Shown here one piece after another: positions 15,611 through 24,586 of a stretch of DNA of 29,313 nucleotides. Every line of letters starts with the position of its first letter. The stretch's first letter is position 1. The notes under the pieces are model-generated. The model worked only from the letters and a program-made list of their open reading frames with translations. It was not told where the DNA came from and ran no database searches. Source of the stretch: Andalucia godoyi (Eukaryota > Discoba > Jakobea > Jakobida > Andaluciidae). The DNA lies in NCBI GenBank assembly GCA_009859145.1, contig VRVR01000045.1:1-29313 (forward strand). Direction: 5' to 3'. Position numbers and translations under genes: made by a program.

Positions 15611-16769
15611 AGTTCGCATGGCTGCGCATTTCTGTTATATCTCTGTTCCTACTCAATACCAAGGTGCGATTTCGAATATATGCATCGTCCACAACAAGAT
15701 CTCTTTGAATCTCAAAAATCGTCGCTTTTGGCTGCCTTCCTGCAGAGTTGTGTTTTTTGATTAATTAGGTCGTAAAATCATCATTCATTTCTGTTTTTCT
15801 CTGTGCTCTTCATGTATTTGATGCATCGACATGCGCCCGCATCGATGGACTACTCTCAGAAGCAAGATTGTGCATTGGATACACGCTTGGCAGGCATCCA
15901 GCCGATTCTGCATTAGCAACTGTGCATCCAAGTCTTCCGTTATTGCGCAGCCGTTGTGCTCAGAGCACAGAAACAAGCGCGGATTAACGTTCACAACGGT
16001 CAGTTTATGCTACACACATGCTGTACACTAACACTGACATCTGCATCTACGAGGAGCTGCTCAACGGAGCTCTACACTCCTGTGTTCTTCTGTGATATCG
16101 CCGTTTCACGCCTTGTTCTTGAAGAACCGTGCTTGCGCCACTCCCAGCGGACAACAGACAGCCCCATCACGACGCCTGTCGCGCGCTCACCGGTCCAAAG
16201 TGCAACAATGAGACCAAAAACTGAGGATGACAGCACATTTTACATTGAAAAGTACAGCTCACCGATCGCACCAAACGAACTCGCTGATGTCCAGCAGCAC
16301 TGATTCCGCCCCCGCTTTACCCATATCGAGAAACTGTGCAGCCAAAAGCACCGTAGCTATCGGTCCGTCATTAAAAATGCGTGTGTGGTGGTGCCGCAGT
16401 ACGCGCAGGTCGGCGAGAAATGGAAGATGAATGCAGAAACGCACAAGAAAATATCGTTTGGCGGTTTCTGCGCGCAGAATTATAACGATCCGAGAGCGAC
16501 TCAAGTGCGGTGTTGGCGCGCAGACTGGCATAATACAGTGTCTTCAGTAACTCTTGATTTTGTGAAAATGATGAGCTGTTTGCCGATCCTCCTTGTACGC
16601 GGCAACGAGTATCTGTTCGCTTGAGACCTGCATGGAGCTGCTGTGCAATGAAACGGTCATCTCCGCATACAGGCAATCGTCCTGCGGACCCGTTTGCTGC
16701 TGTGGTGTTTTGCACTTGCCGTTTTCTTTTACTTCTGCTCCTGTCCTGATGTCCTTTCAGAGATTGCGT
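15611..16769. other. Interior of candidate element, no intact gene
   Basis: Several short frames exist on both strands, but none shows a recognisable motif. I looked for integrase core features (DDE spacing, an H2C2 zinc site, the NGPEF-like motif) and did not find them in a usable form. The interval may be the eroded 5' part of the element's gene. Confidence 0.45.
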
Positions 16770-17570
16770 AAACAGAATTTGGATATCTACGACGTGTTTG
16801 CTGCAACCCTCAACAATCGCCACAGCATCCTGCTCCTGATGCAACAGTCGACTTGAGCCTTCAATCGCCGGTGCTTTCGGAATCGCCCATCGACCTGACC
16901 ATCGACACATCTCCTCGGTACTTGGGATCCCCGGAGCAATCGCAATGTGCACCGCCTGCGCCCACCGTCGTCTCTGATTGGAATGGCAATGGCGACCAGG
17001 AAGAACGTAATCAGGCCCATAGTGCCCACAACAGCATTCGAACCAAGGCACAAGAGCGGCTGATGACCACATGGGAAAGCAGGGACAGAAAAGCAAAGGC
17101 GAAGCTCGTCACATTCGAAGAGGGAGCGCCAGTGTATTTCGATGTTCCAGGGGCAAGCAAACTGGCCTCCCGTGAGACAGCCTGGAGTTGTCGCAGAGCG
17201 GATGCGCAACCGAAGAACAGGAAAGCCAATGGATTCGTACAAGGTCCTCTTTGAAGGAAAGCTAGTTGAGCCTGCGATGAAGTCTTCTGCTCTCGTGGCA
17301 CTTGCTCCCAAAGGAACAAACCAAGATGCGCAACTCCGAGCCATGTTCCAAAAATACCAAAGCCAAGAGACAGTGGAAACGATATCCGTCTCCGAAGCTG
17401 GGATGAAGCATTCAACGGGTGTCGAGCCGATATTGTCAAACGATGGACCGCGCTTCTGTAACTGTAGGAGAGCGAAAAAGAAATGCTCCAACTCACACTG
17501 TGCATGCATCAAGAACAACCGTCGGTGCACCGCGCTGTGCCACGACGGCGGCTCGTGCGCGAATGGGTGA
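16770..17570 (+). pseudogene. Integrase C-terminal-like region with CXC cysteine tail, frameshifted
   Basis: The first frame (about 16770-17254) has a Pro/Ser-rich linker and then a basic segment, HNSIRTKAQERLMTTW and FEEGAPVYFDVPG, like the linker and SH3-type C-terminal domain of retroelement integrases. The matching continuation (RQPGVVAERM, then MDSYKVLFEGKLVEP) lies in the next frame from about 17144, so a frameshift falls near a GGGG run at about 17150. The second frame ends at 17570 after a Cys-rich tail (about 17456-17564) with CNC, C, C-x-C, C, C-H and C-x-N spacing, resembling CXC/tesmin-like tails attached to some integrase-derived proteins. It is read as a broken or dead gene of the enclosing element. 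An independent CXC DNA-binding gene with an intron is an alternative. Confidence 0.42.
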
Positions 17571-17776
17571 CCGAAGGTGGCCATCATGAGAATGATGAGT
17601 GCTGCACATATCCTCCTTGCTCAACGACTGCGCACACGCTGCATCTCGCCCTTCCCTCGACATTCTGACATGCTGGGACTTCTGCGACAGCGCGAGGAGC
17701 AGACTACTTGTTATTGAGAACTTACACCGATAAAAAGGAGGGAGAGCAGGCACAAGCTTCCAACATATTCAAAGAA

Positions 17777-17805
17777 CGAGTTCGCATGAAAATCGACTTC
17801 GGTCG
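17777..17805 (-). repeat. Right inverted repeat of the candidate element
   Basis: This is the inverted copy of the left repeat: 17 identical bases, then CAT in place of the two unmatched bases AG, then GCGAACTCG. The distance between outer ends is 2223 bp. Confidence 0.6.
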
Positions 17806-18072
17806 TAACAAATATTTTACGCATGACTCCTGAACGGCGTCGTCCCCAAGAGAGTTTCTTTTGCCAGACTGCTCGCCGTTCGCGACTCTACCAGTCCCCA
17901 GCATTATCTCAGAAAAAGTGCTGTGGACCATTTTGCGTATTTGTCCACTGTAGTAGTCAAGCCGGGAACTCGAAGTGCATCAAAAAGCAAACGTTGTTCT
18001 TCGGAGTTTCCTTGTGTGACCTCGTCACATTCTCTCTTTCTGCACCACTCTTTTCATCCGACCTGAAGTTTG
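17806..18072. other. Upstream region of the RNase III-like gene
   Basis: These 267 bp contain no recognised gene. They should include the promoter of the plus-strand RNase III-like gene. Pyrimidine-rich stretches (for example TTCTCTCTTTCTGCACC near 18030) are present. Confidence 0.35.
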
Positions 18073-19299
18073 ATGATAATGAGGGGAGCTTCACCTGCAA
18101 GCGTGGTGCTCGAAGATGACAAATCACCTGATTTTATTTCTCTTTTCTTTGTAGTTGTGTTTATCGTCTGTGTCGTCAAGCTATGCGTGTTATGTTGTGA
18201 GGATTGTGTTGGCAGCCCAGAAGAAATGAGCCGCCAACCTGCTACAACAAGGAGGGAACCTACTATTGCGTCACAGCTTGAGGAATTACAGAGACGGGAA
18301 CGAGACGTCAGAAATCGAGAAGTCGTGCTTCAGCAATCGACCCGTGACGTTGAAGAACGAGTGCGACAAGCTCAGGCCAAAGACGCGTACATCCAAGGAC
18401 GAGAGAGAGCCATTGCACAACAAGAAGTCGTGCTTCAGCAATCGACCCGTGACGTTGAAGAACGAGTGCGACAAGCTCAGGCCAAAGACGCGTACATCCA
18501 AGGACGAGAGAGAGCCATTGCACAACAAGAAGTCGTGCTTCAGCAATCGACCCGTGACGTTGAAGAACGAGTGCGACTGACTCAACAAAAAGAACAGCAT
18601 TTACGGAGGTTGGAACATGATGTGTCACCGCAATACACCGCACTTCAGCAGTCTAAACATGAGATGCAACAACTGGCGAATTGCGAGTCGTCGGAGACAG
18701 ACGATGATGACGAAGAGGAAATAGACCGTGAGAGCGACCTCTCTTCTTCAACTCCGCGATCTTCCGAACGATTCGTTTGGCCGAATGTGTCTTTGCGTGC
18801 GATGGCCCATCGACGGCAACAGCAACCTCGTTTGACTGCATCGCTTCGTGCTCGCAGGACCCAGCTAAGACATCAAATCTGGAAGATCGTTGGATACGAA
18901 CCTGCATTGCACCTGCTGAACGATGCGCTGCTGCACTCTTCTTTCGTACAGGAACACAGTCGTCTGACACTGGTTTCCAACGAAGGGCTGGCGTGGTTTG
19001 GCGATGCCGTTCAGCGAATGTGGGCCTCAGCACTGGTATTTGAATCTTCCTCTCAAGCATCGAAAAAACGTTTACACGATCTTCGCGCGAATTATGTGAC
19101 GGATAAATCCTTTATCCCGTGGGCCAAAAGTCACAGAGTGGAACAGTGTTTGTTGACTGGGAACGGTTTTAAGCATAATGTGCAGGCATGCAAAGTGTTA
19201 GGAACAGCTGTTGAGGCGATTATTGCTGCTGTCTTTCTTGAATGTGGTATGCAGGCTGCAGGCAGATTCTGCCAGGCGGTGTATGATTCGAACGGATGA
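18073..19299 (+). CDS. RNase III-like protein with hydrophobic N-terminus and coiled-coil repeats
   Basis: From the ATG at 18073 the protein has 408 residues; an ATG at 18226 (MSRQPATT) is an alternative start. The first option includes a hydrophobic segment (about residues 22-43, FISLFFVVVFIVCVVKLCVLCC) that could be a membrane anchor. About residues 65-200 are a charged coiled coil with 2.5 identical 35-residue repeats, then an acidic stretch (TDDDDEEEIDRESD). Residues about 265-405 are an RNase III domain: LLNDALLHSSF, the signature-like NEGLAWFGDAVQ, and LGTAVEAIIAAVFLECG. Against bacterial RNase III, E38- and D45-equivalents are kept (NE, GD) and the E117-equivalent is kept (VEA), but D114 is replaced by Thr and the signature Glu (E41) by Ala. 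Catalysis is therefore uncertain; it may be a dsRNA-binding pseudo-nuclease. No separate dsRBD follows. Confidence 0.75.
   Translation: MIMRGASPASVVLEDDKSPDFISLFFVVVFIVCVVKLCVLCCEDCVGSPEEMSRQPATTRREPTIASQLEELQRRERDVRNREVVLQQSTRDVEERVRQAQAKDAYIQGRERAIAQQEVVLQQSTRDVEERVRQAQAKDAYIQGRERAIAQQEVVLQQSTRDVEERVRLTQQKEQHLRRLEHDVSPQYTALQQSKHEMQQLANCESSETDDDDEEEIDRESDLSSSTPRSSERFVWPNVSLRAMAHRRQQQPRLTASLRARRTQLRHQIWKIVGYEPALHLLNDALLHSSFVQEHSRLTLVSNEGLAWFGDAVQRMWASALVFESSSQASKKRLHDLRANYVTDKSFIPWAKSHRVEQCLLTGNGFKHNVQACKVLGTAVEAIIAAVFLECGMQAAGRFCQAVYDSNG
18319..18582 (+). repeat. 105-bp in-frame tandem repeat, 2.5 copies
   Basis: Units start at 18319, 18424 and 18529. Units 1 and 2 are identical over 105 bp, and unit 3 matches for its first half, up to GTGCGA. 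Each encodes 35 residues of coiled coil beginning EVVLQQSTRDVEERVR. Complete identity, including third codon positions, implies very recent expansion or ongoing homogenisation; length variation between strains is expected. Confidence 0.95.
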
Positions 19300-20187
19300 A
19301 GTGGATCCCATGTGTGAGACCTCCTGGATTTATTCTCGTTATCGAGTGGACTTGAGTGAACAGATTCAACATTTGACTCTCCTTTTTCTTCTTTTCTTTT
19401 TTGCGTTTTACGTTGCATGGCGAACTGCTGCTTGTTCATGATTTCGATTCAAAGTGTCACGGGAAACCGCAATCCAATACCCTGCGAAAAGAATGCAGAA
19501 CTTCAAAAAAACTAGAAATAATTGTTTGACTGCAGAACTGTATACGCCCATATCACGAGAGCAGAAACAGGGGCATACACTGCCGAGAGCGTTATCAGTT
19601 TGACCGGCATATATCCGCCAAGCCGGTAAGCCAAGAATTCTTTTCCAATGAGCCATTGCAGTGCCACATGCGGAATTGCGGATGCTTCATCCCAAAACCG
19701 TTCCGAGCTTCGACGCGTCACATGTCACACAAGGCAAGTTTGCAGCACTCGCTTTTTGGAGACCTGGGAGACTCAAGTGGGAAAATGAGGCACGTTTCCA
19801 TCTTGGTTAATTGGTCGCCCCTCAAATAAAGCCTCGTTCGATAACTCTGTCCAGGGCTCACAGGATCACATCTCGTTGCAAGTACCTAATTGCGGACCGA
19901 TTCCATCATCCGTGCGCATATGCGGAATGACACGCAAAACATGGAATGGGAGCGCGTTTCTAATAGAACAGTAAGATCATGAATCTGCCGATTCCCTGGC
20001 TGCGCAGCACTCAGGACGAAAGGTGCCTTGTTCGAGCTTTCCAGAAATTCGTCCAAAACACTTCTTTACAGTCTTGAGACAGCGGCAAAAACACTTAATT
20101 ACACTGCTTCCATCCGGAGAGCTCGCAGCACCCTCGCCTGCTGCGCCAGTCTTGTTGCAGCATACAGAGCAGATCCCGTTTCCCTTT
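19300..20187. other. Intergenic region, no gene recognised
   Basis: This 0.9-kb gap lies between the convergent RNase III-like (plus) and HNH-like (minus) genes, so it should contain two 3' ends. A minus-strand frame (19719 down to 19512) encodes a hydrophobic stretch (PVKLITLSAVYAPVSALVIW) but starts with GTG directly after a stop-containing stretch and matches nothing I know. I see no RNA gene or repeat. Confidence 0.5.
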
Positions 20188-22065
20188 TCACTGCCAACGA
20201 ATGATTAAAGATGTTCTTCCACAATTACACACAGTGCTTGGAGCATCGGCACTGCTGAATGCTTGGACATGGATTGTTGGGAATGAAGGGACTCTCTCCA
20301 TCACAGCCTGGTATTCTTTCAACATCTCACCCATCAAGGTTCCGATATCCTTTGTGTTTTCCATAGAAACGTCGGTGTACGAACTCCGGAGGCACATTGT
20401 TGCTCGAAGAGAAAACGGGTGTTGCGAGAGTGACTGCTTACGCTTGATGTGAACCACCAATTTTGCAAGCAAAACTGTCCTTTCAACACTTGCAAGGATC
20501 GGACGGTTGCATTCCCAGGTCTGCATTTGTGTAAACCCGGGCAAGCCTCCTTCACTCGTGGCGACCAAAGAGTTAAGCTGTTGCGTGAACAGATCTAACT
20601 CTTTCTGAATCTCCTGGATATGTTCCCTGTCACGTCGTTCACAATTCAGCACATCAATCAAGAGCTTTCTGGCATGCTGCTGGAACAGCCGAAGAAGAAA
20701 GTAATGCACTGGAACATCTTCGACAGTCGGTGGCAGGTTGATCCAGTTCGGTGAACCAGGTATCAAGAATTTTGGACTCCAAATCAGCCACAAATGCCAC
20801 ATCAATGCTGCAAGCTGACCATGCTGCACGAAATCATGTCTCCGAATTGCCCATTCAGCATGGAGAGCCGTCTTCATTGTCCATGATCGTAAAGCCATAT
20901 CCTTTAGGATCCACTCATGCCACGGTTGTTCCGGATCACCATCCACAAAAAATTTCTTTGGTGTTTGGCTTCCTGGATGCTTGTCTTGTTTCAAAAACTG
21001 TTCAAGAACTTTCGTCCCGTCAGTTATTCGAGGAACCAGGCCAGGGTGTGAATCCAGAAACCTCTGAAGATCGGGGTGTCCGATATCCGTCTGATTCAAC
21101 GGCACCTGGCTCTTAGAGAGAAGCTCGAAGAATGGCAACGGAAGAACTGGCATTGTGCGCATTGGATGGGAATCGCAGAGAGGATTAGCATACTTGGACA
21201 CCAGATCGTACAGTGGACCTTCTGTTTGAAACGTGCAAAAGAAGAAGAATTTCCCAAAATGCACACACATTCCATCTGGCAGTACCCAGCAGTCCGGCTG
21301 AAACGCCTCGAAGTGTGGAATGTTCTCCTTGAAGAGAAAATCCATCGGAGAACCTATGGGAGGTTTTTCGATGTCATAATTTTCAACATACATAAACCAC
21401 AGAGCGTTCTTCCAAGGTTCATTCGCAGTTTTCTTCTTCTTCTTCGGCTTGGAGTCTTGCACCAAGAACTCTCGACAATGTTCTATTAATTCAAGGACAG
21501 CAGACACATTCTGCTCGGGAACAAGCTTGTCCCACAGCGACACAACGAAACATCTCCACAGCAATGAAACAACGAAAGGGACACGATCTTGAATCTCCTT
21601 GCCCAATTTCGGATTCGACGAGGCTTTGAGGACGCGCTTCATCCAACCCGAGAATTTGCTTTCGATTTTGGACAGTCGATTTTCGCAAGAATCGCACAGT
21701 AACTGGGGGTACTTAACATCGCTCACGTCCTTCACCACGGCATCTCCTATAAAGCCCAGAGCTAGCCCCTTGGACCCCATGAGTTCGTCCAGAACAAACT
21801 TTGGAATTGTGTGAGACTGCTTCGTGAACGGATTATCAAAATCGCACTTTCCACACAAACAACAACGAAATGGGCCATCAGATTCTTCCACCTCTCGATG
21901 TTCAATTTTTCTGATATAAAAATAGGCTGCTGTGAGATCCCTGTGAGCGACGTAGAGCTGGCGAGTCGATGCGCGTGAATCGCGCAGGATCGCTAAACTT
22001 TCGTCCAGGTGAGACTTCGTACGAATCTGCTGAAGAAGTTCAGGCTGTTCCGGTGCCGAAGCCAT
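20188..22065 (-). CDS. HNH-like (treble-clef) zinc protein, SHxIP type, 625 aa
   Basis: The protein starts at an ATG (22065-22063). Residues 66-135 carry CCLCGKC (C68-C74), SHTIPKF (H85) and LLCDSCENRLSKIE (C124, C127). This CxxC / S-H-x-I-P / C-x-x-C-E arrangement resembles HNH-type treble-clef proteins of bacteria, in which the His of the SH motif is the candidate catalytic residue. The remaining 490 residues are an alpha/beta region I do not recognise, with a KKKKK patch near 210, many Trp and Phe residues, a helical segment near 480-500 (LLIDVLNCERRDREHIQEIQ) and a CNCG near the C-terminus. It is transcribed divergently from the HerA-like ATPase with 339 bp between ATGs, suggesting a shared promoter and possibly a joint function as a nuclease with a translocase. 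It could instead be a structural zinc protein without nuclease activity. Confidence 0.6.
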   Translation of the reverse strand: MASAPEQPELLQQIRTKSHLDESLAILRDSRASTRQLYVAHRDLTAAYFYIRKIEHREVEESDGPFRCCLCGKCDFDNPFTKQSHTIPKFVLDELMGSKGLALGFIGDAVVKDVSDVKYPQLLCDSCENRLSKIESKFSGWMKRVLKASSNPKLGKEIQDRVPFVVSLLWRCFVVSLWDKLVPEQNVSAVLELIEHCREFLVQDSKPKKKKKTANEPWKNALWFMYVENYDIEKPPIGSPMDFLFKENIPHFEAFQPDCWVLPDGMCVHFGKFFFFCTFQTEGPLYDLVSKYANPLCDSHPMRTMPVLPLPFFELLSKSQVPLNQTDIGHPDLQRFLDSHPGLVPRITDGTKVLEQFLKQDKHPGSQTPKKFFVDGDPEQPWHEWILKDMALRSWTMKTALHAEWAIRRHDFVQHGQLAALMWHLWLIWSPKFLIPGSPNWINLPPTVEDVPVHYFLLRLFQQHARKLLIDVLNCERRDREHIQEIQKELDLFTQQLNSLVATSEGGLPGFTQMQTWECNRPILASVERTVLLAKLVVHIKRKQSLSQHPFSLRATMCLRSSYTDVSMENTKDIGTLMGEMLKEYQAVMERVPSFPTIHVQAFSSADAPSTVCNCGRTSLIIRWQ

Positions 22066-22404
22066 TTTTAATGATCACATCAAATTCATTAAGATAAATG
22101 AAATACAAGAAAGAGAAAAAGAAAAGAAGCTCGCAAACCATCTGGAGACAGTATGCTGACCTTCAAGGACCTTCGCCACTGAATAGGCAATCCCGCCAAT
22201 GGAGTGTTAATAAGAGGCGGCGAATGCAGCGGATGCAAGCACGGCGACGAACTGATGCGATGTGACGTAGAAAAGAGTGCGATCAGAACGTCAACGATTG
22301 GGAAGCGACCACAACAGCATCTGTTCTCGCGGCGACAACTCCTTTTTCATAGAAATCGTTTTAAGTCATCTCTCGCCGAGTTTCTGATTTCACTGGATTC
22401 AACA
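22066..22404. promoter_or_regulatory. Divergent intergenic region (HNH-like / HerA-like)
   Basis: These 339 bp separate the two ATGs. The right part is open in the HerA frame back to about 22204, but starts there with GTG and shows no conserved motif, so it is treated as 5' UTR. It presumably holds a bidirectional promoter. A purine-rich stretch at about 22090-22135 (plus strand) precedes the HNH-like ATG. Confidence 0.4.
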
Positions 22405-24399
22405 ATGGCGGCTTCCAGCACAAAGACCGCCACTGAATTTCGCTCAGCATTCTTATCAAGTCAGCACTGCAACCCCCAAGTAAGAGCGTCACTGCTGCTA
22501 ACCAGAACTCTGTTGTTGCGCGCCTACAGTGAATGGAAATATTCCCCAAAGATTTCACTCAAGGCCTTGGTTGAAGAATGGACAAAGCAAGGATTCACCG
22601 AACCCCCGGCCTCCAATACGTCCGATCTTAATCTTACGACCAGATTCTTTCATCTAAACCTCCCCTTGGAGCTTACTTCTGGATCAATATCGAGTTCTTC
22701 CGCTGCAACCGCTTCCAATCCAGTTAGACCCTCAACCGCATCTTTGGCACAGCCTGCGATTGTCATTTCCAATGCCAAACATTCGAGTTTAACACGCACA
22801 CCAGCTCAAGTCAACGAACGAAAACAACTGCCAGTTGCCAACAGGTCCGAACCGCCAAAGACTGCGCCTCCAATTGATCCAGAGATGCTGCGGAGGCGCG
22901 CCTCGCTCTTGCAGTCGCCTGTGAAGCAACACGAGGATATCACAGCGGATGTAAGTCGGTTCATTCATAGCTATGTCAATGAAGGTGCGATCACCGCAAA
23001 GAGCACAGTTCAAGTGAATTCTCGAATGGCTCGCGTTTCGCTCTTGGATGGAAACAATGCTTCTCTGTTAGAACAAGTTTCGCTCTTGGGAACACTTCGC
23101 ACATCTCCCACCGCTGCCAACAGCCTGAACGACCAGGGATCGAGGCTGTTCCTCAACGTTCATCATCCCTTCTGCTTTGTCGCTGTCGGAGTTCAAGGTT
23201 CTGGAAAAAGCCACACGGTCGGTGTCCTGCTTGAAAATTGCATGATGACGGCCGCGCAACTTGGATCGTGTCCTTCCCCTGCCGCTGCTTCAGCAACTCC
23301 CGTTTGTGACTTGGGCATCACTACTCTTCGGGAACCGATGTCTGCCCTTGTCTTTCACTATGACCAAGGATGCAACACGATATGCGAGGCTGCGGGTCTC
23401 GGCACCCCATCTCCAGATATGCTTTCTTTTATTTCGGACAAGATTCGTGGCACTGCGTCTTCCGTATCGCTGCCACGGGTAGAGGACATCGTTGTGCTCG
23501 TGTCACCGTCGTGCTACCGACAGAGAAAGCGAGCCTATGCAGAAAAGGTTGGGAGCCACTGTGTTGTGCTTCCTTTGCTGTTCTCACCGCAGACGCTGAC
23601 TGCAAAGCACATTTGCCAGATGATGCACCTCACCGAGGGATCGAACCAACTGTACAAGGCGGTGATGTTGACAGAGCTAAGGAGCATTCAGCGGCAGGAT
23701 ACACCCCTCAACTTCTCACAGATGATGGATTCTGTTATCGCAAACTGTCCATTTGACACGCAGAAAGACGCACTTCGTCAACGGAAAGATGTGTTTGAAG
23801 AATTCATGGCAGATTGTGAAAAGAACGCCGAGTACAAGGATGCGTTTGGAAATCTGGAGCTGTTCGCCAAGAAAGGTCGCATGATCATTGCAGATCTATC
23901 GGATCCGATGCTGTCTCCAGACGAGGCAAATGGCCTGTTTCATGTGTTATTCGAGCAGTTTCGGTCGATTCAAGGACTCACCGGCAAGGTCGTTGTCTTT
24001 GACGAAGCACACAAGTACATGAAGGAAGGTGATTGTTCTGGCACGCTTTGCAGTGCAATCTGCGAGTCTGTGCGACTGTTGCGACATGAAGCAACTCGAG
24101 TGGTGATTTCGACCCAGAATCCAAAGGCTCTGACTTCGGAGCTGCTGGAACTTGCGAACATCGTCTTGATCCATCGATTCCACAGCCAAGAATGGTTCAA
24201 CTATCTGAAAACCAAAATTTCATTGGAAGATGGTCTCCTCTCGGAAATTCAGGAATTGGGTGATGGCGAGTCGTTGGTTTTTGCAAATCGCAGTGCCGTG
24301 CAAGGTTACAAGCAAAGTGCTTCTGTCATTCCGTGCACAGTTCGCCGACGGCTCACCAAGGATCGCGGTGCGTCGGTTGTGCACCAAGAAGTCAATTGA
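22405..24399 (+). CDS. HerA/FtsK-superfamily P-loop ATPase
   Basis: This 664-residue protein starts at the ATG at 22405 (CAACAATGGCG), preferred over the non-ATG opening upstream. Residues 1-230 are a variable region with a Ser/Pro/Ala-rich linker. The ATPase core begins near 250: FCFVAVGVQGSGKSHTVGV with Walker A GVQGSGKSH (262-270). Walker B is VVVFDEAHKYM (529-539), where D533-E534 are the catalytic acids. It is followed by a helix with LLRHEATRVV, a sensor-like ISTQNPKAL and a helix-arginine region (ANIVLIHRFHSQEWF), the order seen in HerA/FtsK-type translocases. From family knowledge these are hexameric pumps acting on DNA or RNA, and bacterial HerA forms antiphage complexes with nucleases. 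The divergent HNH-like gene is the natural candidate partner. All core motifs are intact. Confidence 0.75.
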   Translation: MAASSTKTATEFRSAFLSSQHCNPQVRASLLLTRTLLLRAYSEWKYSPKISLKALVEEWTKQGFTEPPASNTSDLNLTTRFFHLNLPLELTSGSISSSSAATASNPVRPSTASLAQPAIVISNAKHSSLTRTPAQVNERKQLPVANRSEPPKTAPPIDPEMLRRRASLLQSPVKQHEDITADVSRFIHSYVNEGAITAKSTVQVNSRMARVSLLDGNNASLLEQVSLLGTLRTSPTAANSLNDQGSRLFLNVHHPFCFVAVGVQGSGKSHTVGVLLENCMMTAAQLGSCPSPAAASATPVCDLGITTLREPMSALVFHYDQGCNTICEAAGLGTPSPDMLSFISDKIRGTASSVSLPRVEDIVVLVSPSCYRQRKRAYAEKVGSHCVVLPLLFSPQTLTAKHICQMMHLTEGSNQLYKAVMLTELRSIQRQDTPLNFSQMMDSVIANCPFDTQKDALRQRKDVFEEFMADCEKNAEYKDAFGNLELFAKKGRMIIADLSDPMLSPDEANGLFHVLFEQFRSIQGLTGKVVVFDEAHKYMKEGDCSGTLCSAICESVRLLRHEATRVVISTQNPKALTSELLELANIVLIHRFHSQEWFNYLKTKISLEDGLLSEIQELGDGESLVFANRSAVQGYKQSASVIPCTVRRRLTKDRGASVVHQEVN

Positions 24400-24586
24400 G
24401 GGCAAGGTTCGTCCACAAAACGCTGCTGCTTTGGGTGAGAAAGCCATCCGGTTTTAATCACAATGAAGCCTGCTCCAATGAGGAAAATGGTCAAAAGGGA
24501 AAGGGCAGTCACACAACTTCAAAGCAGTCATGCACGTTACTCTCCTTTCAAAACCATGAGATGAACTGAACCGATGGCACGAGAGA

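Larger units (their letters stand above)
15583..17805. mobile_element. Candidate decayed transposable element bounded by inverted repeats
   Basis: A 17-bp sequence CGACCGAAGTCGATTTT at 15583-15599 recurs exactly inverted at 17789-17805. On both sides, after 2-3 unmatched bases, it continues with GCGAACTCG (15602-15610; inverted at 17777-17785). The enclosed 2.2 kb contains only degraded coding matter, the clearest being an integrase C-terminus-like, Cys-rich pseudogene at 16770-17570 on the plus strand. I do not see a convincing target-site duplication outside the repeats, and no integrase catalytic core (DDE) was found. From family knowledge, DNA transposons with retroviral-type integrases and terminal inverted repeats exist (Ginger group). 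The element call is an inference from repeats plus content. Confidence 0.42.

Noticed and set aside
16371-17587. Long minus-strand frames (about 240 and 266 codons) across the integrase-like region
   Set aside because: The integrase-like and Cys-rich patterns are on the plus strand. The minus frames are Cys/Ser/Arg-rich without a motif.
18319-18582. CRISPR-like array
   Set aside because: The units are contiguous 105-bp coding repeats without spacers, in a eukaryotic gene.
18286-18643. Minus-strand frames with repeated peptides antisense to the RNase III-like gene
   Set aside because: Their repetition comes only from the 105-bp tandem repeats; the plus strand carries the RNase III domain.
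19512-19721. Small hydrophobic minus-strand frame
   Set aside because: It starts with GTG just after an in-frame stop, has no ATG before its hydrophobic part and no known similarity; it could only be an exon of an unseen gene.
22204-22404. N-terminal extension of the HerA-like protein from a GTG at 22204
   Set aside because: It is a non-ATG opening with low-confidence composition. The ATG at 22405 has a good context and precedes the first orderly protein sequence.
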